Assembly (NCBI GenBank): GCA_946894095.1
Contig: OX335645.2
Coordinates: 22,467,001 to 22,531,000 of the forward strand
Direction: 5' to 3'
Length of the DNA stretch: 64,000 nucleotides
DNA from: Incurvaria masculella
Taxonomy: Eukaryota > Arthropoda > Insecta > Lepidoptera > Incurvariidae
Shown: one piece after another, positions 48,301 to 55,851 of the stretch
Numbering within the stretch: the stretch's first letter is position 1
How the letters are laid out: each line of letters begins with the position of its first letter
Notes under the pieces: model-generated
The model's database searches: none
What the model was told of the DNA's origin: nothing
What the model saw: only the letters and a program-made list of their open reading frames with translations
Translations under genes and position numbers: made by a program

Positions 48301-51300
48301 CCGGACTATCCTGACGCCACCAGCCGGGTGCTCTGCGACTTCGACCTGGTCGCCCCGCACCTCGCCACGCAGGCCTGCCGCGTCAACGTCACCGCTTTCG
48401 GTCCTTGCACTGCCAGTAACTCCTACGGCTACAGAGGGAAGCAGCCTTGCATCTTCATCAAGATAAATAGGGTTGGTTTGTAAAAATAACTTCTCCTCAT
48501 ATCTCCCGGCTCGTAGCCTAGTTGCGCGGGGACTGGCCCAGCGTACCAGAGGTATTCAATTCTGGGTTCAATTCCGACATGCACCACTTTCTTTCTCTTT
48601 CCGAGTTCGATAAGTGCATTTCGTCACGAATGCGAGCTACTCCATGGTTTGGAATCCATGTAAAATTGTAGGTCCCCTTCCCCTACTAGGTGGTAGGGTT
48701 TAAGCCCGCCCGGGTTGGTACCATCGCATTGGATTAAAGGATGGTCGAAGCGGCAATGAAAAATTGTCCGTGTTTTTCATCCAGTTCAATGTAGCCGTGC
48801 TCATAAAGGGAAGGTCCTGGCATGGCACCTAATTCCTTCGAGAATGTGGTGTATTGGGCTAATATCATAACGGTACTTGTGTGGTATTAGCCAAACATGT
48901 CAGGTCGCATAAAAATAAAAAAATCCGAAGCCTTATCTTCTACGATTACGAGCGATTCCTTCGTGGCCGCATAGTCGTTTGGATTGGCACCTTTTTTGAT
49001 CTTCGAGCATTATTTTTGTAACTGGAAATGGATGGCTACTACACCCATCGTCATGATATTAGCTTAATAGACCGTATTGCCTAAATAGTGATGTGCCATG
49101 ATAGGACCTTCCCATTATGAGCATGGCTACTACACAAATGTTTCATTGCCTCTTGGACCCTCTTTTAATCCAATGCGATGACAAAATACCAACCAGGTAA
49201 CCCTACCACCTAGAAGGGCTACTCAGAAATAGAAATAAACTGTTGCAAAAGAGCGAGAATCTCTGGCGTGAAAAGCAAGTCCCCGCGCCCTGAGCACCTT
49301 TCGCTCTAAACAACAAGTTGTGTGATTCTAACTTATTTAGAACCTATACTAAAATGTAATTGTTAGCTTTTTTCTTTTAACTTCATGTTACCAGGTTTGC
49401 TTAGTCATCATAATATTTTTTTCTACTTACAACATAATTTATAAGTTTTTTTCCAATATTTTAATAACTATTTTTATTAACTTAGTAGTAAGTATGAGCC
49501 CTTCAACGCATGCAGAGTACCTAGCTAATATCGAAATACTGATCTAGGCTCATTGTCATATGGGGTACCGAATTTGAGAAATTTACACAATATTCAAACA
49601 AACAAACAAACAATATTGACCATACTAAATATGAAAATTACTCAATTTAATATGGTTAATGTTGTGTGTTCTTTATGGCGAAATAAATATCTGTATATGT
49701 ATCACTTTTACAACATTATTATTCCTAATGGCAATACACTTTGCGCCCCACTTATGTTGTTTTTGCACTATACTTTCTTTTGTAAATTGTTTTTTTTTTG
49801 TGGCGTAATAAAGAATTTTCAATCAATCAATCAATCAATCACTTTTCAGATCTTCGACTGGGAGCCTGACTACTATACCAGCTCCACGGAAGAGTCATCG
49901 ATGCCGTCAGATATCAAGACACACATCGACTCTTTGCCAATAGACGAGGTAGATATTTCAAGTCCTTATGAACAGAAATGAATGAAGATATTAACAATGG
50001 AAACAAAATTTAGGTTTCATTAAATTCGTTGACATTTTTTTTATTTGCACTATTACTTATCGATCAACCGAAACTCATTACATTGCTTTATTTTATCTGA
50101 ATTGAAAAATAAGAAACGAAAAAAGGAATAGTTCTAATCGGACTTTTTTTATGAGTGGATGGTCAGTGCGAGATTATTGAAGCCAGACCAGAGTCTATGA
50201 AAAGACAAAACATTTATAGCTTCTAAGCCGTTTCATTGCTGAATTGTTAGCCTACAAAATTGCGGTGAACACTTACGGTTGTCCGGTGTGGCAAATCGGT
50301 TTTCGCCGACATGTTTCGCCCGCGGGCTTCCTCAGGATGGTGGCTTGCGGATAGTACGAGCTGTCGGCGAAAACCGATTTGCCACACCGGACAACCGTGT
50401 GTGCAACCAACAAGTGATTACCGCAGCGACACAGGGTGTAAACTTAAAAACTTCGATCGAAAAGAGGGATCTTCGAGGATATTCAACGCAGTGTTTCTTA
50501 CGGTTTCAGCGGAAGCAGGTTTGGATATCGTGTGCCGGCGAGAGCCCCGGCGACCGCGAGGCCCTGAACTACGACTCGAGTGTCGGCGCGAACGTGTCCT
50601 ACTATCCTTCCCCCGGCATCCCCCGCTACTACTACCCCTTCCGCAACCAGCTCGGTTACGTCAGTCCCATCGTCGCTGTGCAGTTTACTAATATTGAGCG
50701 TGAGTACGCTCTTCTGAAAAACTAACATGTTCACAAATGTTGAGCGTGAGTGTTTTTTTCTGAAAGACCTTCACAAATACCTATTGAGCGTGTGTGCGCT
50801 CTAATGAAGCACTAACTGTTCACAAATATTGAATGTGAGTACGCTCTTTTAAAATACCAACTGTTCACAAAAAAAAAACCGTGATTGCGCTCTTATGAGA
50901 CCCTAACTGTTTACAAATATTGAGCGTGAGTGCTCTCTTATGAAATACTAACTATATTTTACTATTTTTTCCATACTAAAATAGTAAACGTTTTCACGGG
51001 AGACTTTTGTGCTTCTTTATTTTGGTAAAGACGAAAAAAACCGTGCAACAAACCCAGTAGCGTTTTTTAGGGTTCCGTACCCAAAGGGTAAAAACGAAAC
51101 CCTATTACTAAGCCTCCGCTGTCCGTCCGTCTGTCACAGGGCCGTATCTCATGAACCGTAATAGGTAGGCAGCTGAAATTTTCACAGAGTGTGTATTTAT
51201 TTCGCCGCTATAACAACAAATAGGTTAAATAAAAAAATTACAAAAATTAAAGTGGGGGTTTAAACAAAAAACCTGTTTTTTTGTATTAAATCTTGTACGA

Positions 51301-52045
51301 TGGTACGGAACCATTCGTGTGCGAATCCGACTCGCACTTGGCCGGTGTTTTTATTCCAAATATGCCAAGCGTTAATCCCCTTTGTATTACAGCCTATCCC
51401 GATTCGCAGATTGTTCGTGTACATTATGTTAATTCCTTGCAAACATGGAATCATTTGTAAGTGGAGCAGAACCTTTTGATTATACCTACCAAGACGGAAA
51501 GGTAAAGAACTAGGCGACGACAACCAGTGTAGGTACTAGGCTATGGCGCTAGTGGGGGCGTCTTCTGCAGACTGGCCCCCTACCGCACTGTTGTCTAACT
51601 CTAAGGCTGAGATAAATATTCGTAACAGAAACTAAGACTAACGAAAAGTAGTACTTTGTGACGTCAATTTGCATTACTTTGAGATTTCGTCCAGTATCTG
51701 AGATAAATAGTCGTAACAGAAACTAAGACTAACTAACAGTAGTTCTTTGTGACGTCACTTCGACACATTTTGTATGAGCGAAATCTCAAAGTAATGCAAA
51801 GTGACGTTACAATTACAACTTTTCGTTAGTCTCTTGTTTCTGTTACGACTATTTATCTCAGTCTTAGCCCTTGATCCTGTGAGTGTGTGTGTGAGTAAAT
51901 AAAATACTTTAACCGACGCGTTTGTATGGTTCTAGTTCATCGGATCATCAACATCCGTTGCCGAGCATGGGCCAAGAATATCCAGTATAACCACAGCCTC
52001 AAGGAGATACGAGGTTCCACGCACATAGAGCTGATGGTCGATTAG
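35017..52045 (+). CDS. nrv: Na+/K+-ATPase subunit beta, gene B
   Basis: Second beta-subunit paralogue, 319 residues, expected to act as a plasma membrane partner of the alpha subunit. Exons: 35017-35143, 43813-43941, 46578-46700, 48290-48471, 49850-49948, 50510-50699, 51936-52045; phases 1,1,1,0,0,1. Tail 1-42 (ends GRTLKGW); membrane helix about 43-68 (GILLTFYAIFYAVLAAMF); ectodomain cysteines at 142, 156, 166, 180, 228 and 292; four N-glycosylation sequons (N110 NET, N159 NVT, N248 NVS, N302 NHS), against one in gene A. Conserved QPCIFIKINR, YYYPF and RCRAWAKNI are present. The intron pattern differs from gene A at three positions. No stop or frameshift is seen, so the gene looks functional. 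Exon 6 may alternatively start at 50519 (three residues shorter). Confidence 0.96.
35772..36062. mobile_element. TTA-flanked fold-back MITE (Harbinger/Tourist-like), copy 1
   Basis: GGGTCTCTTCCACCAAGTGC at the left, GTACTTGGTGGAAGAGACCC at the right, with TTA directly repeated outside. The interior repeats CACCAAGTGCTGATT and ACTAAAGTGCTGAT. A TTA target and GGG ends suggest PIF/Harbinger. Confidence 0.82.
36066..36246. mobile_element. TTA-flanked fold-back MITE, copy 2, abutting copy 1
   Basis: TGGCCTTTTTCACCTACTGC and GCAGTAGGTGAAAAAGGCCC arms; shares one TTA (36063-36065) with copy 1. Same interior theme. Confidence 0.8.
36391..36693 (+). repeat. CCGT-element, full length
   Basis: TTTTTAGGGTTCCGTACCC to CACTTGCCCGGTTTTT. 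(CCGT)n tract of five units. Confidence 0.92.
36694..37373. other. Intron, nothing recognised
   Basis: 37080-37310 is of mixed composition with open minus-strand frames, but no family similarity or splice support. Confidence 0.35.
37374..37525 (+). repeat. AACCGACTTC repeat fragment
   Basis: AACCGACTTCAAAAAAGGAG, then ATGTTTGTTACCTCATAACT and GAACCGATTTTGAT. The same leading sequence starts the element at 47176. Confidence 0.7.
37897..37985 (+). repeat. SINE head relic, 5S type
   Basis: AGCTGGCGCGACACC, CGAGGTTAAACAACACTGGG and TTGAGGCTGGCCAT recall the 5S-type head at 27297. No body follows. Confidence 0.65.
37990..38155 (-). mobile_element. LINE 3' fragment (CR1/Jockey-like)
   Basis: Begins with TTAAGCGCGGCATACGGCGT (reverse of the element's 3' UTR) and ends GGCCAGGTGCTTCTTCACAC. 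Internal deletion. Confidence 0.6.
38345..38752. mobile_element. Fold-back element with duplicated arms and CCTAA repeats
   Basis: Left arm unit of 71 bases occurs twice (38345, 38416), beginning TCGCCTTCATAAAGTCCAAA. Right unit of 141 bases occurs twice (38481, 38622), each with about four CCTAA repeats and ending CTTTTTGGACTTTATGATGC. The left and right arms are inverted repeats of each other (CATAAAGTCCAAAAAGCA). Confidence 0.8.
38753..39646. other. Intron with a GC-rich stretch
   Basis: 38895-39110 is GC-rich on an AT-rich background and on the minus strand reads like the decayed end of a retroelement (ends AATAAAGGGGACCAGC), but no motif settles it. Confidence 0.35.
39647..39804 (+). 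mobile_element. Short MITE (GCCCCGGTTGCACGAA end)
   Basis: GCCCCGGTTGCACGAAGAGA ... TTCTTTCGTGCACTCGGCCC, partly inverted ends (G[GC]CCCG..TGCACGAA). Interior GTTTGATCATACTTTGACGT is shared with 57543-57690, which is inverted. Confidence 0.75.
39930..40100 (+). repeat. SINE body fragment
   Basis: GGTATCTAGGTGGTAGGGTT, GCAATGAAAATGGTCCATGT. Head and tail missing. Confidence 0.75.
40113..40329 (-). repeat. CCGT-element, truncated
   Basis: AAAAAACCTGCTAAGTGCGAG to GAGATACAGCTGTGACAGAC; lost before the (CCGT)n tract. Confidence 0.85.
40930..41072. mobile_element. TTA-type fold-back MITE, rearranged copy 3
   Basis: CACCAAGTGCTGATTTATTT, TTACTAAAGTGGTGATTATC, CTTGTACTGGTATTGATTGC and GAAAGGCCCTTA match copies 1 and 2; arms incomplete. 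Confidence 0.7.
41068..41205 (-). mobile_element. LINE 3' fragment (CR1/Jockey-like)
   Basis: GTATCGAGTCCAGGGAGCCA and CAAGACCTTATCTGCGCCTT are reverse complements of stretches at 46005 and 7860. Confidence 0.6.
41452..42424. mobile_element. Two TTAA family 1 MITEs joined tail to tail
   Basis: 41452-41998 is a near-complete plus copy; 41999-42424 is an inverted copy lacking its first ~120 bases. The outer ends are TTAA + GGTGGCCCAACCCGGCGG and CCGCCGGGTTGGGCCACC + TTAA, so the whole 973 bases is one large inverted repeat. Confidence 0.88.
42601..42945 (+). repeat. SINE, 5S-type head, diverged
   Basis: GGTAGCCCAGTGGCGCGACA (A-box-like), GATAAGCTGGGTGAAGCACC and GTTGGGTGACC (5S remnant), GTCCGGATTCCACGTAAAAC and body. 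Poly-A lost. Confidence 0.85.
42946..43812. other. Intron with a degenerate AATCTTAGG repeat
   Basis: 43025-43150 holds about ten loose copies of (G)TAATCT(C/T)AGG. The rest is AT-rich. No gene. Confidence 0.5.
43813..43941 (+). CDS. nrv: Gene B exon 2 (membrane segment)
   Basis: 42 codons between split ones: ILLTFYAIFYAVLAAMFYTC, then MFVLLRVLPEDRPMYRMEQS and LI. Acceptor TTTCTTTCAG|GG, donor ATTG|GTAATC (weaker than average), phase 1 at both ends. Confidence 0.96.
43942..44499. other. Intron, nothing recognised
   Basis: (ATT)n run at 44409-44431. No gene. Confidence 0.4.
44500..45340 (-). mobile_element. CR1-like LINE, 5'-truncated, open RT C-terminus
   Basis: Open for 281 codons on the minus strand (45381-44536); about the first 15 codons come from a (TA)n tract, the rest is LINE. 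Visible: WLLSLNASKCTVLHIG, RDLGVTIANNLKW, YKTYVRPILEYAFQIWSPYL, DILERVQRRATKMI, RGDLIEVYKIL. This is the end of an RT domain plus the tail of CR1/Rex/Jockey-group elements. The YxDD catalytic part is missing. A short 3' UTR ends in an A-rich tail (T/G-rich on plus, 44500-44535). It is different from the LINE at 7770. The lack of stop codons suggests fairly recent insertion. Confidence 0.88.
45339..45371. repeat. (TA)n microsatellite
   Basis: About 16 TA units at the truncated 5' end of the LINE. Confidence 0.95.
45480..45585 (+). repeat. CCGT-element fragment, 3' end only
   Basis: TTTGTACGGAACCCTCCTCG, AAACTCGCACTTGTCCAGTT. Diverged. Confidence 0.6.
45590..46455 (+). mobile_element. LINE 3' region (CR1/Jockey-like), decayed
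   Basis: 45655-45745 (CAAGGCGCAGATAAGGTCTG) and 45985-46455 (CGCTGTCCCTCCGTCTCCCT, GAAGCACCTGCCCGGCC) follow the order of 7770-8372; about 240 unrelated bases lie between. Confidence 0.7.
46578..46700 (+). CDS. nrv: Gene B exon 3
   Basis: 40 codons: TNPGMGFRPQFVDEASLIWY, then DHTNETQVEKYVKDIEEMLQ with sequon NET. Phase 1 at both ends. In gene A this block is fused to the membrane exon. Confidence 0.96.
46773..47142 (+). mobile_element. TTAA-flanked MITE, family 3, copy 1
   Basis: TTAA + GGATGTTCCGACCCATACA ... TATGCGTCGGAACAGCC + TTAA. The inner ~100 bases of each arm are also inverted repeats (ACGCAAAAAGTATTGCACTT). Second copy, inverted, at 59281-59648. Confidence 0.87.
47176..48222. mobile_element. 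Element with AACCGA(C/A)TTC and AAGTCGTT ends (tentative)
   Basis: Left end TTTTTAACCGAATTCAAAAA and AGGAGGTTCTCAATTCGATT. Right end CTCCTTTTTTTTAAGTCGTTT is roughly the inverted complement. The internal GAACCGATTTTGATAAAAA near 48078 is common in moth genomes. The middle may hold unrelated sequence. Confidence 0.5.
48290..48471 (+). CDS. nrv: Gene B exon 4
   Basis: 60 codons. Four ectodomain cysteines (LCDFD, QACRV, GPCTA, QPCIF) and sequon NVT; ends QPCIFIKINR. Donor AGG|GTTGGT is weak, phase 0; this intron is absent in gene A. Confidence 0.96.
48508..48923 (+). repeat. SINE, full length, tRNA-type head (reference copy)
   Basis: Starts GGCTCGTAGCCTAGTTGCGC. A box TAGCCTAGTTG fits TRGYNNARNNG; B box GGTTCAATTCC at 48563-48573 fits GGTTCRANNCC. 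Then CGTCACGAATGCGAGCTACT, the shared TTTGGAATCCATGTAAAA and body, A-rich tail to 48923. Lies 36 bases behind the exon 4 donor. Confidence 0.92.
49027..49303 (-). repeat. SINE, tRNA-type, decayed
   Basis: AAATGGATGGCTACTACACC, GTGATGTGCCATGATAGGAC, GCAAGTCCCCGCGCCC. Several deletions. Confidence 0.75.
49304..49849 (+). mobile_element. Intron ending in a retroelement 3' tail
   Basis: 49700-49842 resembles the 3' end of a lepidopteran retroelement (TTTTTGTGGCGTAATAAAGAA) followed by about five AATC repeats (49817-49840); a relative with CACAATAAAGAATTTATTCA is at 54770-54925. The rest is AT-rich with (CAAA)n at 49596-49611. Confidence 0.55.
49850..49948 (+). CDS. nrv: Gene B exon 5
   Basis: 33 codons, IFDWEPDYYTSSTEESSMPS then DIKTHIDSLPIDE; acidic. 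Acceptor ACTTTTCAG, donor GAG|GTAGAT, phase 0 at both ends. Confidence 0.94.
49949..50274. other. Intron before exon 6, nothing recognised
   Basis: AT-rich. Confidence 0.4.
50275..50398. repeat. Perfect 37 bp inverted repeat with 50-base loop
   Basis: Arms 50275-50311 and 50362-50398, beginning ACGGTTGTCCGGTGTGGCAA and ending TTGCCACACCGGACAACCGT. No mismatch. Ends 111 bases before exon 6. Confidence 0.92.
50510..50699 (+). CDS. nrv: Gene B exon 6
   Basis: RKQVWISCAGESPGDREALN, then GANVSYYPSPGIPRYYYPF and GYVSPIVAVQFTNIE. Holds cysteine 228 and sequon NVS. The acceptor TTTCAG at 50509 has the better pyrimidine tract; GCAG at 50518 would remove Arg-Lys-Gln in frame. Donor GAGC|GTGAGT, phase 1. 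Confidence 0.95.
50683..50945 (+). repeat. Tandem array of ~45 bp units carrying copies of the exon 6 donor
   Basis: Units repeat ACTAACTGTTCACAAATATT + GAGC + GTGAGT + ACGCTCTT. The real donor is at 50700; donor-like copies are at 50746, 50790, 50835, 50881 and 50926 (spacing 46, 44, 45, 46, 45). Those at 50746 and 50926 keep GAGC|GTGAGT unchanged. Confidence 0.88.
51063..51352 (+). repeat. CCGT-element, full length
   Basis: TTTTTTAGGGTTCCGTACCC to CACTTGGCCGGTGTTTTT; short (CCGT)n tract. Confidence 0.9.
51601..51867. mobile_element. Fold-back MITE in the last intron of gene B
   Basis: CTAAGGCTGAGATAAATATT and ATTTATCTCAGTCTTAG ends; GTAACAGAAACTAAGACTAA occurs twice in one direction (51622, 51711) and once inverted. 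CTTTGTGACGTCA also repeats. Confidence 0.78.
51936..52045 (+). CDS. nrv: Gene B exon 7 (C-terminus and stop)
   Basis: HRIINIRCRAWAKNIQYNHS, then LKEIRGSTHIELMVD and TAG at 52043-52045. Acceptor TGGTTCTAG|TT completes a Leu codon. Cysteine 292; sequon NHS. Confidence 0.97.
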
Positions 52046-52170
52046 AACTGTCAAGTTGCAGTCAATTCGAAGGACCAAGAGTTCATGTATGTATGAGAAA
52101 ATATGTACTCGTCGAACGTACTACCGTATGTACCCAATGTATGTATGTATGTGACATAGGTTTTGTGATC

Positions 52171-52176
52171 AATAAA
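52171..52176 (+). terminator. Polyadenylation signal of gene B
   Basis: AATAAA 126 bases after the stop, before a GT-containing stretch (GGTGTATCGG). Gives a short 3' UTR. Confidence 0.65.
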
Positions 52177-53364
52177 AGGTGTATCGGACATTAGTACGTG
52201 CGGCATTTTTGGCGGCGAAAGCAATACTATTGTAAATATTCCAATGACCCGGTTAGTGTCCACCACACGAGAAATGTTGTAAAAATACGTTATTTCTTAT
52301 ACTTTCGGATTTAGCCATGATGGCCCATACTTCATTGTGCCCTATCACAACGGTATTCTACTATGAGTTATATCAATTAAACATTTTATTGTCGCCATAG
52401 TAACTTTATAATAAAAACATATAACGGTAATAGCTTACTGACCAATAACGACGGCATATATATAATGTGCCTTCGATATTGGTTTCAGGACTTTGATTGG
52501 TTTGGACTTCAAGAAAAAAAAACAAAGTACGACAATAACTTGCTCTGTTACTTACCTGCTATATTTATTTCAAGTGCTATTATCACGTAAATTCTTGTCG
52601 TTTTATGTTGGCGTCCCATGACCTCAACACATCGCCGAACCGTCCGTTGTTCTAAATGCCTCAAACTCACCTATGGCTTGGAGTCTCTGAGCTACAGACG
52701 GTTTGTAGGTTCGCCCAGTCTGTTCTGATCTGTGTACGTTACATCTCCGCAGGTAATCAGAGCACCCTTTTGTAGTTGATATTAATTTTTTGAGAACCCG
52801 CCGTTGGTCAAATTAATTTATTTTACCGTACCGCCAGGGTATGCGACTGTCTTTCATCAAGTGCCTTTCCTCAATCCTTTAACTTGACAGTATTTAAAAA
52901 AGCTTGATGACTCTGAAATAGTGCTCAAATCCCCTAGTATAGTATGGTGCCTCTCTGAACGTGGTTTCCCGAGGCGAACCGTTCGATCAAAATATATCCC
53001 AAGTAATTACCATACACGGATATTCGATCTCTGTAGTGTAGTAAATGAGTGTCAACACCCAGCTAATAATGTCATAACTTTGTTATTTCTAAATGTCTAT
53101 TTGTAGTAAATTACATAAAATATGTGTATGCCTTAACTTACTTTCATTTTCCTTCCCTGTTATCAACCCCATCGCAGTCACCAAATAATTACCTATAGAC
53201 AAGTTTGTGGTGTCACTCGACCAAGTTCACTGTAAGCTTTGAGTTGATTGTAAAATGAAATAAAAATATGTTTATACCGTCCATAAGAAAGCAAATAGAT
53301 TAGGGCAATGTATTCTTTGGAGAAAAATAAAAAGTTTGGTTTCAATGTTGGTACTCCTTTTATG
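52177..53364. other. Intergenic between genes B and C
   Basis: No gene or clear repeat seen. Confidence 0.4.
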
Positions 53365-53620
53365 TATGTAAAGCGCATTATATGGCGTACGTCAAACCCT
53401 CGTCTAAGAGGCACTCTGAAGACGCCCATGGGATTCGGTTTCGGCTGCGAAAACCATGCCTACCGGCCAGATTCTCTACACCATCTTTGAAGGACCTGAA
53501 GGGGTTGCACTTTGAGAGAAATACCATAATCCAATAGCGTACTCCACATCGACTTTATAGGTAAAGTATCTATAGAATCAGTTGGTGCTTATTGGTGGAA
53601 TTTCCGCTCCCAAAATTCAA
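53365..53620 (-). mobile_element. LINE 3' fragment (CR1/Jockey-like)
   Basis: GCGCATTATATGGCGTACGT, GACGCCCATGGGATTCGG, TACACCATCTTTGAAGGACC match the reverse of 7770-8372. Decayed. Confidence 0.65.
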
Positions 53621-54769
53621 CTGTCTGCCCGTCCCTTATATCTTCAGAACCACTTGCATGATTTTGATGCTGGATTATATTAACGTATAGTACTAATTGT
53701 ATTCTTTATATTACTTGCTAACTATCGCGCAAACTGGGGTTTTATGTGAGAAAAACCAACTGTTTTACGAAGGAATTTAACGGGGGTCTTCACATATTTC
53801 TTATATTTGGATCACCTCTGTGCACATATTTTGTTTATTTGCTTAGCGACTGGCCTAAAACACCCAAACGCATTTGCCAAGCACAACATTGCTCGCTCTC
53901 CAACTGGTTGCCAACATTTCCTGAAAATTGGTTCCCGTTTACAAATATTTCGCAAAACACACAATCGGAGCGTATAAGTACGAAATTTCATAGAAATTAT
54001 CAATTCTGTGAAATCTAGTAAAATATTTCTTTCCACAAAAGGTGTGGTTTTGAGCTCGAAGTATGTAAATAATTATTTGTTTTGATTTTACAGGAGATTT
54101 ATTTTCGTGTTGTGGTTACCATACGATCGATGACCTTCGACCATGACCATTCTAAACATACCATTAAATATAAATATCTTTTTTATATTCTACACTCTAC
54201 CCGCCAAGTCTATGAATTCTTCACGTTTTGTCCTTGTTTACGGGATCCGCTATAAGTAGGCGTTTGTTAGCGATTAGATCATTGGACTTCCTATTTTTTT
54301 AAGAGTATACATTGGCAAAATATTGATAGTAGAGTTACAAGCAACATGACTCTGCTTGTAACACTGAAAGCAAGGCTCCGGTTTTAATATTATTACCTTA
54401 TTAATTTGTAGTAATTGTTTTTAACTCTTTCTCAATGTTCACCCCAGCATATTAGAATTATGCAGTTTTAAGTTAATTTAATTTTATAGTTTGATTAAAT
54501 ATATATTACAAAAGTATTAAATATAATATAAAATGTATAAATATTAGCTAGGTATTTTGGGTATTATTCCCAATTCCCAAATAATAGGTAATATAGGTTT
54601 TTTATCCTGGTTTATGGATATAATAATATGTATTAGTGTATTGTATCATATATATTAGTATATTCAATTATATGGATAAATATGTATATATTATGGTATA
54701 TGTATGTTTATGGAATTATTTTTTTTTTCTTTTCAAATTCTGGTGTGTCACCTACCTACAGATATTTCT
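53621..54769. other. Intergenic, very AT-rich
   Basis: Long T/A tracts around 54480-54740. No gene. Confidence 0.4.
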
Positions 54770-54925
54770 ATTGCCTTTCCTCATCACCCCAAGGGTTGAC
54801 TGGAAGAAATCACTCTTAGTGGTAAGTCCGCCTTTGTGCAGTATTGTTGTTTTGCTGTATGTTTTCTTTGTAATTGTATTTTTGTTAGTGCACAATAAAG
54901 AATTTATTCATTATTTATTCATTCA
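54770..54925 (+). mobile_element. Retroelement 3' end
   Basis: GGGTTGACTGGAAGAAATCA, TAAGTCCGCCTTTGTGCAGT and GTGCACAATAAAGAATTTAT with (ATTC)n tail: a pattern common at 3' ends of lepidopteran LINEs. Family not assigned. Confidence 0.55.
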
Positions 54926-55851
54926 ACATTTCAAAACATGCAATGAAGTCTAAATTAGTCTTATAGCCATTTGTTACTAACTACACAATAATCGCCCCTC
55001 GCTGCGACTGCTAACCGACGCAGCATGGGTCCACCCGTCTATTGCACGCGCGCGTCACACTGGCTACAACCAGGCGAGGGTCCAGGATTTCGCTCAGGGG
55101 GGGCAAGGCAATAAATTTTCGAATCAGCAAAAAAAAGGTAGTCCAGCGAATTTCGACTGAATTGCTCTGAAAAATTGTGGTAAACAAAAATAAAGTACGT
55201 TGTGGAAAGCTTTCATGGCAAGGGATGCATTAGATTTAGTCGAAATAGATTCCCTCAGTCGCTCCTAAAGGTGCCCGTACACATTGCTCGCCGGGCAATT
55301 TTTGAGGCAATTAATTGCTGAGCAACTGCAGTCAAACATTGTAGATGAATATAGACCAACCCCAATACATTTTTGGCAATTATCCCAGCGATATGGAGCA
55401 ACATTGCTCCACATCGCTCCATACTTTTCGTGTCGCCGCAGTCGGTGAGTTGTTTATGGAATTGCCACCTATCCGTGCACTTGCTCCCCACATGCGGGCA
55501 TAATTCGGGATTCCATATTCGTCAATAAACCATTTTGCCGGAGATTGCTGGACGACGAAATCGACAGAGATTTCTGCGAGTTGAGCAACTTTAGTTTTAG
55601 TACGGGTACCTTTACGGGGAGTGTCAATTGCACCCATTGCTCTCCCCCTGGATGCGCGCCTGGCTACAACGCCATGGCGAGCGTGCGGGCGGCGCGGTCG
55701 AGTGGTGGCGGTGGTGGCGGCGGCAGGAAAACTCAGGGTGGGTCGCACCGGTTCCATCCGCCGCGTCGCTCGCCGCTCCGCGCCCACCAGTTGCTTCCCG
55801 ACTCCCTACCTAGCCGGTCGCCTCCCGAACTTATCTCACTCCAAAGCAACG
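54926..55851 (+). promoter_or_regulatory. Upstream region of gene C with CpG-rich leader
   Basis: 55260-55450 has several GAGCAA/TTGCTC inverted motifs (GGAGCAACATTGCTCC). 55640-55851 is strongly CpG-rich and leads into the start codon; probable promoter/5' UTR. The frame is open upstream to 55621, but that sequence is Arg/Ala-rich leader-like. Confidence 0.45.

Noticed and set aside
48508..48580. tRNA gene
   Set aside because: A and B boxes are present, but no cloverleaf with paired acceptor stem is evident and the sequence continues into a dispersed SINE body with an A-rich tail.
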